NCBI RefSeq assembly: GCF_022603395.1
Contig: NZ_JAIBKA010000003.1
Location: 310,001-374,000 of the forward strand
Direction of reading: 5' to 3'
DNA length: 64,000 nucleotides
From: Desulfoferrobacter suflitae
GTDB taxonomy: Bacteria > Desulfobacterota > Syntrophobacteria > Syntrophobacterales > Syntrophobacteraceae
Shown: positions 54,711 to 61,149 of the stretch, in pieces
Numbering within the stretch: the stretch's first letter is position 1
Layout of the letters: each line of letters starts with the position of its first letter
Translations under genes and position numbers: made by a program
The notes under the pieces: model-generated
Told to the model about the DNA's origin: nothing
What the model saw: the letters and a program-made list of their open reading frames with translations, nothing else
The model's database searches: none

Positions 54711-55333
54711 GGCTTGCGCTCCTCTCCAGGCATCGTCTCGGGAGTGAATTCGCAAGGGACTTCCAGCAAGCATTCATCTTCATAGATGTCCAACTGCTCA
54801 ATGGATAGATAGACTTCTTTTTCTTTCAGGTTCTTGAAGATCGTCAAAATGTACTCGACGGCCGCCATGAAAAAGCCGAATGGCACCCAAAAGTAGATAA
54901 AGTACAGGGGAATCCTGAGAGATGGAGTCACACTGGCCCGCAGATAGGTATTCCATGCGTAAATGGCTGACCAATAGGCCAGCAGCAGCATGGTGGCACC
55001 GGTTACAGCAGAAATAACAATGATAAAAACCTTCCGGGTTCGGTCGCCCAGCATGTCATAGATGGCAGTCATGCGAATATGGCGGGCTTTTCTCACGCAG
55101 TAACCCAACCCCAGGAAAGTCACAAAGATGACGATGGTCTGGGCAATTTCTTCCACGAACTGCCAGCTGTAATTGAAAAGGACCCTGCTGAAAACATTGC
55201 CGACCAGCAGCAACGCCAGAATTATGATGCCGTAGGAAAGGATGTATTCTTCCACGTGCATCAGCAGCGGGTCCACTTTGCCAAGGATTCGTTTGATAAC
55301 GTTGAGTTTTGGTTGTTGTACGTCAGCGGTCAT
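54707..55333 (-). CDS. dctQ: TRAP transporter small permease DctQ
   Basis: A 208-residue protein with four hydrophobic helices, the small membrane subunit of TRAP transporters. Recognisable are the NVFSRVLFNYSWQFVEEIAQ and GYCVRKARHIRM segments. The hydrophilic C-terminal tail of about 35 residues, rich in acidic residues, is longer than usual. ATG 55333 follows GGAG. It overlaps the racemase-like gene and is 46 bases after the M24 gene. Confidence 0.92.
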   Translation of the reverse strand: MTADVQQPKLNVIKRILGKVDPLLMHVEEYILSYGIIILALLLVGNVFSRVLFNYSWQFVEEIAQTIVIFVTFLGLGYCVRKARHIRMTAIYDMLGDRTRKVFIIVISAVTGATMLLLAYWSAIYAWNTYLRASVTPSLRIPLYFIYFWVPFGFFMAAVEYILTIFKNLKEKEVYLSIEQLDIYEDECLLEVPCEFTPETMPGEERKP

Positions 55334-55378
55334 GATTGACTCCATACTTCTGGAATACGCTGCAGGACCCGGGATCCT

Positions 55379-56554
55379 CTATTCTTTGATGAACAGCTTC
55401 CTGGGGAAATTGGCAAAAGTTTCGCTGCCGTTCTCGGTGACGCGAAACGATTCACTACATTCAAATCCCCAATCGTCCATCCACATTCCCAGGATCATGT
55501 GAAAACACATGTTAGGCTGCAAAACGGTTTTATCGCCCGGCCGCAGACTGGCGGTGTGCTCTCCCCAATCGGGGGGATAATTGAGTCCCAGCGAATACCC
55601 GATCCTCGATTCTTTCTCCAAACCCACCTTGGCGATGGTTTCCCGCCAGACCAGCTCCACTTCTTCGCAGACGACTCCCGGTTTGGCTTTATCGAGGGCG
55701 GCATGCAGACCTTCCACCACAACCTCAGCCGTATCCTTCAATTTCTGTGGCGGCTTCTTTCCCAGGTACATGGTACGCGCCAGCGGGGAATGGTAACGGT
55801 GACGGCAGGCGGCGAGCTCCAAATTCACCGCCGTCTCGTTCCGGTAGGGATCATCGGTCCAGGTGAGGTGCGGCGTTGACGTCTTTTCACCGGTGGGCAT
55901 CATGGGAACGATGGCGGGATAATCGCCACCGAACTTGCTGGTCCCGCTCATTTGGGCCTGATAGATGGCCGCCACCGCATCGCATTCGCGAACGCCGGGA
56001 GCGACCGTATCAATGGCCGTTTGCATGACCTTTTCCATGATCTTCCCGGCCTGTTTCATGTATTCTATTTCTTGCGGTGACTTGACACTTCTGACCCAGT
56101 TGACCAGCAGGTCGGCGTCCTTGAATTTGCCCTGCGGCAAACTTTTTTTTAGTTCTCCCAAACACTTGGCTGTGAAGTAGTAGGCGTCCATCTCGAGCCC
56201 GATGGTTCTGTTCCGCAGTCCGCGTTCGCTAAGCACATCGGCCACGAAGTTATACGGATGGCGGATCGGGGACTGCACATAGTTGTCGGGATAACCGATG
56301 ATGTTTTCCGGTGCGAGAAAAGTGGTGTGCTTTGCGCCGTTGGCATCCATGCCCCGGCCTATCCAGATGGGTTGCTCCAAGTCCGCTGCAACCACCACCA
56401 CCTGCGGTACATAGAACGACCAGCCGTCATAGCCCGTGAGGTAATTCATATTGGCAGGATCAGCAACCAACAGCACGTCAATGCTCTTATCGGCCATTTG
56501 CCTCTTGGTCTTGCCAATCCTCTCCAAATATTCGCTTGTTGCAAATAGTGCCAT
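55379..56554 (-). CDS. M24-fold hydrolase, ectoine hydrolase (EutD/DoeA)-like, copy 1
   Basis: A 391-residue paralogue of the 47.8 kb protein. It shares DPANMNYLTGYDGWSFYV near residue 33, NYPPDWGEHT and the C-terminal VTENGSETF...FPRKLF. The same metal-ligand changes occur (NLELAAC, YHSPLART, HMILGMW), so both proteins probably use metal-independent creatinase-type chemistry. ATG 56554 follows GGAGG; the longer frame has no support. Two copies in one cluster could form a heteromer, or process two related substrates such as a compound and its hydroxylated form. Confidence 0.8.
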   Translation of the reverse strand: MALFATSEYLERIGKTKRQMADKSIDVLLVADPANMNYLTGYDGWSFYVPQVVVVAADLEQPIWIGRGMDANGAKHTTFLAPENIIGYPDNYVQSPIRHPYNFVADVLSERGLRNRTIGLEMDAYYFTAKCLGELKKSLPQGKFKDADLLVNWVRSVKSPQEIEYMKQAGKIMEKVMQTAIDTVAPGVRECDAVAAIYQAQMSGTSKFGGDYPAIVPMMPTGEKTSTPHLTWTDDPYRNETAVNLELAACRHRYHSPLARTMYLGKKPPQKLKDTAEVVVEGLHAALDKAKPGVVCEEVELVWRETIAKVGLEKESRIGYSLGLNYPPDWGEHTASLRPGDKTVLQPNMCFHMILGMWMDDWGFECSESFRVTENGSETFANFPRKLFIKE

Positions 56555-56605
56555 AGATTTCCTCCCATTCAAAATCGCTTGCCAAAACGGTTCTATTGGC
56601 AATCC

Positions 56606-57850
56606 CTAAACCCAGCCGCGCAGCTGCATGGCCCTTTCGAGCTTTTGCAGCGCATGGATCCAGGCGCCAATGCGCAACGATGGTATGTTGAATTCACCGG
56701 CAGTTTCGGAGGCATCCTTGTAGGCTTTGAGAATGCGCTGTTCGAGCTTTCGATTGACGGTATTTAGATCCCAGTATTCATCCGACAATCCCTGGGTCCT
56801 CTCAAAATGACACACCGTCGCCCCTCCGCTGTTGGCAACCACATCCGGCACAATGGTTATGCTCCGTTTGGTCAGAGCCTCATCCGCTTCTGTGGTCACT
56901 GGACCATTGGCGGCCTCGACAATCAAAGAGGCCTTGATTTGTTTCTCATTGCCCCTGTGAATCACGCTTTGGACAGCAGCGGGAACCAGAATTTCACAGT
57001 CTGCGGCGAAGATTTCTTCATTGCTGATTGCTTCGGTTCCCGGGAAATCAACCACTTTCCCGGTTTCGGCCACGTGCTCGGAAAGCCCGTTGATGTCGAT
57101 CCCGGAAGGGGCATAGACCCCGCCAAAGACGTCGCTCACTGCAACCACCTTGCAGCCCGCTTCGTGCAACATGGTCGCAACCACCGATCCCACCTGTCCA
57201 AATCCCTGCACAGCGGCTCTGCATTTGGCGAGATCCATCTTCTTCTCAGCCGCAGCAGCAGTCAGCACCGTGAACACACCGCGTCCGGTGGCGGCCTCCC
57301 CACCCAACGATCCCCCCAAGATCGGCGGTTTATCATTGATCGCTGGCGGGCAGTGATAACCGTGAATTTGTTCGTATTCGTCCAACATCCACGCCATGGC
57401 CTGTTCGCCCGTGCCGATATCGGCTCCCGGAACGTCCACCCACGGCCCCCGCGGTTGCAGATTCCGTACGAACGCGCGGATCAAACGTTCCATGTCGTTT
57501 CGCGAGAGCTTGCTCGGATCGGCTTTGATGCCGCCCTTCGCTCCTCCCGCGGGAATGTCTGCGGCGCAGTGTTTGATGGTCATGAAAATGGCGAGTGCCT
57601 TGATTTCGTCCAGTGTCAGATTGGGCCGAATGCGGGTGCCGTTGCGGCATGGCCCCAAAGCATCGCTGTAGTGGACTCGAAAGGCTTGAAAGACCTGGAA
57701 AGAACCGTCTTCAAGCTTGAGCGGGATGCGAAATTCATTGATCCTTTTAGGAGCTTGCAACACTTCCAGCACCCGGGAATCGATATGTCCAATCTTTCCA
57801 GCTTGATTCAAAGTGTTGAGAGCGACTTGAAATACGTTATCCGTGTCCAT
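56606..57850 (-). CDS. Glu/Leu/Phe/Val family amino acid dehydrogenase
   Basis: A 414-residue NAD(P)-dependent oxidative deaminase. The active-site lysine lies in IPAGGAKGGIKADP, the nucleotide site in VQGFGQVGSVVATML, and ANGPVTTEADEAL and PDVVANSGGATVCHFE are conserved. It matches glutamate dehydrogenase most closely, but the substrate pocket cannot be read reliably. In this cluster it could collect amino groups or recycle glutamate. AAGGA precedes ATG 57850. A hairpin separates it from the next upstream gene. Confidence 0.93.
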   Translation of the reverse strand: MDTDNVFQVALNTLNQAGKIGHIDSRVLEVLQAPKRINEFRIPLKLEDGSFQVFQAFRVHYSDALGPCRNGTRIRPNLTLDEIKALAIFMTIKHCAADIPAGGAKGGIKADPSKLSRNDMERLIRAFVRNLQPRGPWVDVPGADIGTGEQAMAWMLDEYEQIHGYHCPPAINDKPPILGGSLGGEAATGRGVFTVLTAAAAEKKMDLAKCRAAVQGFGQVGSVVATMLHEAGCKVVAVSDVFGGVYAPSGIDINGLSEHVAETGKVVDFPGTEAISNEEIFAADCEILVPAAVQSVIHRGNEKQIKASLIVEAANGPVTTEADEALTKRSITIVPDVVANSGGATVCHFERTQGLSDEYWDLNTVNRKLEQRILKAYKDASETAGEFNIPSLRIGAWIHALQKLERAMQLRGWV

Positions 57851-57895
57851 GGCTTATCCTTTGTAAGAGGCATATTTTTTGACGGGCAGGTGAAA

Positions 57896-57937
57896 GTGCG
57901 GCTGGAGCAGGAGAATAAACACTCAACCAGGCCGCAC
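57896..57937 (-). terminator. hairpin between the TIM-barrel-like gene and the dehydrogenase
   Basis: GTGCGGCTGG (57896-57905) pairs with CCAGGCCGCAC (57927-57937) with one bulged base. On the minus strand TTTCACC follows. It may be a partial terminator or an mRNA processing signal inside the cluster. Confidence 0.5.
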
Positions 57938-57990
57938 CGGCATCATCCAAGCAATGTAATCAACACCATATAAAGCGTTATTTCCAAATG

Positions 57991-58938
57991 TTAGACCTTT
58001 GCCATGACCAGATCCGCGGCTCCCTTGGCCGATGTTTTCAGGCGCGGCGCGTGCTTTTCCATGATTTCCTGCACGATGGCGGCAATCTTCACTTTTTGTC
58101 TAATAAACTCCTGATGCCAGCTTTCGGTCACCCAGGGTTTGTAAATGTCGCCCTCGGAGGTCCCGGGTTCATACTTGAAGTAGCAGGGGGCGGCGATCCG
58201 GGCCATTTCAGGTGCTTCATAGGCGCGGAACATACCGCCGAAGGAATCCACGATGATGGTGTAAATATCCAGGGGAATGTCAACCGCCTGGCGCATGCTC
58301 CCGAGGATCGGCAGTGAAACATCCGAAATGGGATTCAATGAGTTGGCGCCCATCGACTCAACCACTTTGGCGCCGGCGGCGCTGCAGTATCCACCAAACA
58401 CGGAGAACTTGAAAATGGTCTCTTTGGGAAGAAATCCTTCCGCACGCATTTTATTGAGTATGGCGAGAACCCCTTCATCATAGACCAGAAACCCTCTTAT
58501 GCCGGCCTCCACATTCCTCAGCATGTCCGCGATGTGATAGGCAATGTTGTCCGAACCCCGCAGCCTGAAGCCTTGCATCCCGCCCTCAAAGGTGGATAGC
58601 TCTTTCGAGCCGGTATCCCAGGCTTTGCGGTGGCCGACCACCATGACCACTTCGATTTTTTCATCGTAAGCCATCTGGGCGATGGCCTTCAGTTCCTCGA
58701 AGTCGCAGAAAGTCGACCCGCCGACGGTCGCTACTGCCCGATGAATGGTTACCTTTCTCTTCCTCGCTTCGTCAATCATTGCCTCCATGGTGGAAGCACG
58801 CTCGACTCCAGCGATTTCCACACGGTAGTGGGCGCCGTCGGGAAAGGTCTTGGCGGAGGAGGGGAGATCATGAGCGTCGCGACCGGGAACGCCTTCTTTT
58901 TCCATAAAATCTCGAATCTTCTTTAATGTTTCAGACAT
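57991..58938 (-). CDS. unrecognised probable TIM-barrel enzyme
   Basis: A 315-residue soluble protein. I cannot name its family with confidence; it resembles uncharacterised proteins sometimes labelled as U32-type peptidases. Alternating beta and alpha segments (HYRVEIAG, TIHRAVATVGG, VEVVMVVGHRKAWDTGS, GIRGFLVYDEGVLAIL, FKFSVFGGYCSAAGAKVVE, NPISDVSLPILGSM, IYTIIVDSFGG) suggest a TIM barrel with possible ligand residues in the loops (H and D near 117-124, D and E near 167). ATG 58938 follows GAGGAG. It lies between a panB homologue and an amino acid dehydrogenase gene, so it probably acts in the same catabolic route. Confidence 0.6.
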   Translation of the reverse strand: MSETLKKIRDFMEKEGVPGRDAHDLPSSAKTFPDGAHYRVEIAGVERASTMEAMIDEARKRKVTIHRAVATVGGSTFCDFEELKAIAQMAYDEKIEVVMVVGHRKAWDTGSKELSTFEGGMQGFRLRGSDNIAYHIADMLRNVEAGIRGFLVYDEGVLAILNKMRAEGFLPKETIFKFSVFGGYCSAAGAKVVESMGANSLNPISDVSLPILGSMRQAVDIPLDIYTIIVDSFGGMFRAYEAPEMARIAAPCYFKYEPGTSEGDIYKPWVTESWHQEFIRQKVKIAAIVQEIMEKHAPRLKTSAKGAADLVMAKV

Positions 58939-59019
58939 GCCGTTGTGCTCCTCTTGGTTTGAGTGGATTTGATGACCGCTTATCTGTGTCAATGAAATTC
59001 TACTTAAATTCTTGCGATA

Positions 59020-59874
59020 TCAGCGCGATTTCAACTTTTCCTGCAGCTTGGGGAGCTCTCCCGCGACCATCCTGTAGGTGTGTTCATCCAGCGGAAACTG
59101 TTTGCTGCGCACTTCCTGCACGTACTCCTGGAAAGCGTTGATGGTTTTTTCCGCAAGGTTTTCGTACTTCTTGACAAATTTGGGCGTAAATGCCTGAAAG
59201 ATTCCGAGCACGTCGCTGCAGATCATCAGCTGCCCATCGGCTTCGATGCCCGCCCCAATGCTGTAAACGGGGATGGAGAGTTCGTCGCGCATGATCCGGC
59301 AGACTTCGGGGGGAACGGCTTCGACCAGCAGGGCAAAGGCACCGGCCTGCTCTATGGCATGAGCGTCCTCGATCAGTTCCATGGCGGTCTCGACGGTCCG
59401 CCCCTGCGCCTTGAAGCCACCTAGCTGCCCCGAGCTTTGAGGGGTCAGGCCAATGTGACCCATCACCAGCATACCGCCATCGGCGATGGCCTTGATCTGG
59501 GGAATGACCCTCATTCCGCCTTCCAGCTTAATGGCATCGACCCTGGCTTCCTTAAAAAAACGGCCGGCGTTGCGCACCGCCTCTTCGATGCTCACCTGGT
59601 AGGAAAGAAAAGGCATGTCCCCAATAATAAAAGTGTTGGGTGCTCCTCTGCGGACGGCTTCGGAATGATAGATGCATTGGTCCATGGTCACAGGGACCGT
59701 GCCTTCATACCCGTAAATGCACATTCCGAGAGAATCACCGACCAGAATCATGTCCATACCGGACTCTTCGGCAAACCTCGCGGTCCAGTAATCGTAGGCG
59801 GTGATCCATACTGCGATTTCTCCGGAATCCTTCATCTTCTTCAGGTCAATTCGTGAGAGCTTCTTCTTCGCCAT
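59020..59874 (-). CDS. panB: 3-methyl-2-oxobutanoate hydroxymethyltransferase (PanB) homologue
   Basis: A 284-residue TIM-barrel enzyme that adds a hydroxymethyl group from methylene-THF to 2-oxoisovalerate in pantothenate synthesis. The family marks are TAYDYWTARFAEESGMDMILVGDSLG, KLEGG, GHIGLTPQS and VEAVPPEV. The usual IGIGAGPxxDGQ motif is here SIGAGIEADGQLMICSDVLG, a moderate variation. No panC or panD is nearby, and the gene lies in a catabolic cluster behind an IclR regulator, so it may be a paralogue used for aldol-type cleavage rather than vitamin synthesis. AAGGAG precedes ATG 59874. Confidence 0.88.
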   Translation of the reverse strand: MAKKKLSRIDLKKMKDSGEIAVWITAYDYWTARFAEESGMDMILVGDSLGMCIYGYEGTVPVTMDQCIYHSEAVRRGAPNTFIIGDMPFLSYQVSIEEAVRNAGRFFKEARVDAIKLEGGMRVIPQIKAIADGGMLVMGHIGLTPQSSGQLGGFKAQGRTVETAMELIEDAHAIEQAGAFALLVEAVPPEVCRIMRDELSIPVYSIGAGIEADGQLMICSDVLGIFQAFTPKFVKKYENLAEKTINAFQEYVQEVRSKQFPLDEHTYRMVAGELPKLQEKLKSR

Positions 59875-59942
59875 TGTTGTGGTCTCCTTTTGATGTGAGT
59901 GTTCGATTGCGCATCGACTGCATTATGGCCTTAACGATGAGC

Positions 59943-60728
59943 CTATTTTCCAAGTTCTGTTTTTCCGAGGTAATGGGAAAGCTGTTCGCAAATGCGCTGC
60001 ACATCGATGGATATTTTTTCCACCAATGAATCCGTCATCCGCGATGTTGGACCCGATACGCTGATGGCAAAAACCGGGCGGTCGTCATAATTAAGGACAG
60101 GGGAAGCGACGCAGCGCAGCCAGCGGGTGAGCTCTTCATCATCAATGGCGTAACCCCTCTGCCTCGTCAGGTGCAACTCCTCTTTCAGGCGCTGTATTGA
60201 AGTGATGGTATTCGCAGTGAGGGGAGCCAATGTGACCGAATCGAGGTATGCATTGATTTCTGATTCCGGCAGGAAGGCCAGGATGGCTTTGCCCAGCGCG
60301 GTACAGTAGGCCGGAGAGGGTGTTCCAATGCCGGGGTCCATGCGCAAAATTTCGCGGCTTTCAACTTTATCCAGGTGGATGATTTGACGTCCGTCCCAGT
60401 AGCCTAGATTGACGGTCTCATTATATGCCTGCTGCAGTTCTCTCAAATAAGGTCGGGCCATACGGCGAATCTCAAACCGTTCGGCGACCTTCATCCCCAA
60501 TTCAAATATCTTGAAAGATGCCTGGTAACGTCCGTTGGCATTTTTTTCCACGTAGCCCATTTCCCGCAGGGTTGCCAGAAAGCGATGACTGGCGCTGCGA
60601 TTCATCTGCAGCCTGGCGGCCACTTCCGATACCGACATTTCCTCGCTGTTGACGAGTAATTCCAAAATCGTCATGCCCTTTTCCAGGGAACCGATTTGAA
60701 AATATTTTTTGTCTTTCACAGGCGACAT
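59943..60728 (-). CDS. IclR family transcriptional regulator
   Basis: A 261-residue regulator. Residues about 10-70 are the winged helix-turn-helix (LEKGMTILELLV ... SVSEVAARLQMNRSASHRFLATL) and the rest is the IclR effector domain (VNLGYWDGRQIIHLDKVES, CTALGKAILAFLP, RGYAIDDEE, VASPVLNYDDRPVFAISVSGP). It is the first gene of the minus-strand cluster and probably controls it in response to the imported compound. Repeats at 60751-60781 and a palindrome at 60802-60818 upstream are candidate operators. Confidence 0.93.
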   Translation of the reverse strand: MSPVKDKKYFQIGSLEKGMTILELLVNSEEMSVSEVAARLQMNRSASHRFLATLREMGYVEKNANGRYQASFKIFELGMKVAERFEIRRMARPYLRELQQAYNETVNLGYWDGRQIIHLDKVESREILRMDPGIGTPSPAYCTALGKAILAFLPESEINAYLDSVTLAPLTANTITSIQRLKEELHLTRQRGYAIDDEELTRWLRCVASPVLNYDDRPVFAISVSGPTSRMTDSLVEKISIDVQRICEQLSHYLGKTELGK

Positions 60729-60750
60729 ATTGCCAATCCAAAATGTTCAT

Positions 60751-60781
60751 TATGTGTGACAGGATCTTACTATGTGTTACA
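60751..60781. promoter_or_regulatory. direct repeat TATGTGTGACA / TATGTGTTACA, candidate operator
   Basis: Two 11-base near-identical repeats begin at 60751 and 60771, exactly 20 bases apart (about two helical turns). They are 23 to 53 bases upstream of the iclR start. Spacing suits tandem binding by a dimeric regulator. Prediction only. Confidence 0.45.
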
Positions 60782-60801
60782 AACTTCATATCCACTCAAT
60801 C

Positions 60802-60818
60802 AATTGTTGTCAACAATT
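60802..60818. promoter_or_regulatory. palindrome AATTGTTG-T-CAACAATT, candidate operator
   Basis: A perfect 8-bp inverted repeat around one central base, 74 bases upstream of iclR. TTGTtgtcAACAA resembles operators bound by FadR/LldR-type GntR regulators more than typical IclR sites. It may serve a regulator outside the window. Confidence 0.5.
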
Positions 60819-61149
60819 TTCTCCCTATTTTTTCTTTTCCTGTGAAGCTTTCTGAAGGAATCCCGCTGCCGCGGCTGTAAACGCCGTCGTCCAGCAACGC
60901 CAATCACCCATGACCCCCGCTTCATGGTTCTCAGTGCACAGTGAGCCACCTTGACGTACCGGCGCTTTTTTCAAAATATCGCATGGTTGTTAGTGCAGCT
61001 CATGGGTTCGTGAATGAGCCTCTCGGATCTTTTTGTGTACATTGGCGGACAAAAAAAGTATCATCGCTGACCTTGAAATCATGGGCCGGAACACGATCGA
61101 GGGCAAATCAATAAGGCAGACTAACAGACAGGAAGATAAGGGATACCAC

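Larger units (their letters stand above)
60729..61149. other. divergent intergenic region iclR / carB
   Basis: 421 bases between the IclR gene and carB. It holds a direct repeat and a perfect palindrome on the iclR side and AT-rich sequence around 60780-60840 typical of promoters. No RNA gene or pyrimidine-type attenuator was recognised on the carB side. AAGGGA lies upstream of the carB ATG. Confidence 0.5.

Noticed and set aside
45965-60728. Complete ectoine/hydroxyectoine degradation operon
   Set aside because: The aminotransferase DoeD, the dehydrogenase DoeC, a EutE/DoeB-type deacetylase, EutC and an EnuR-type regulator are not present, so only partial resemblance is claimed.
45965-60728. 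Horizontally acquired genomic island
   Set aside because: No tRNA-linked attachment site, integrase, transposase or clear composition shift was seen at the borders.
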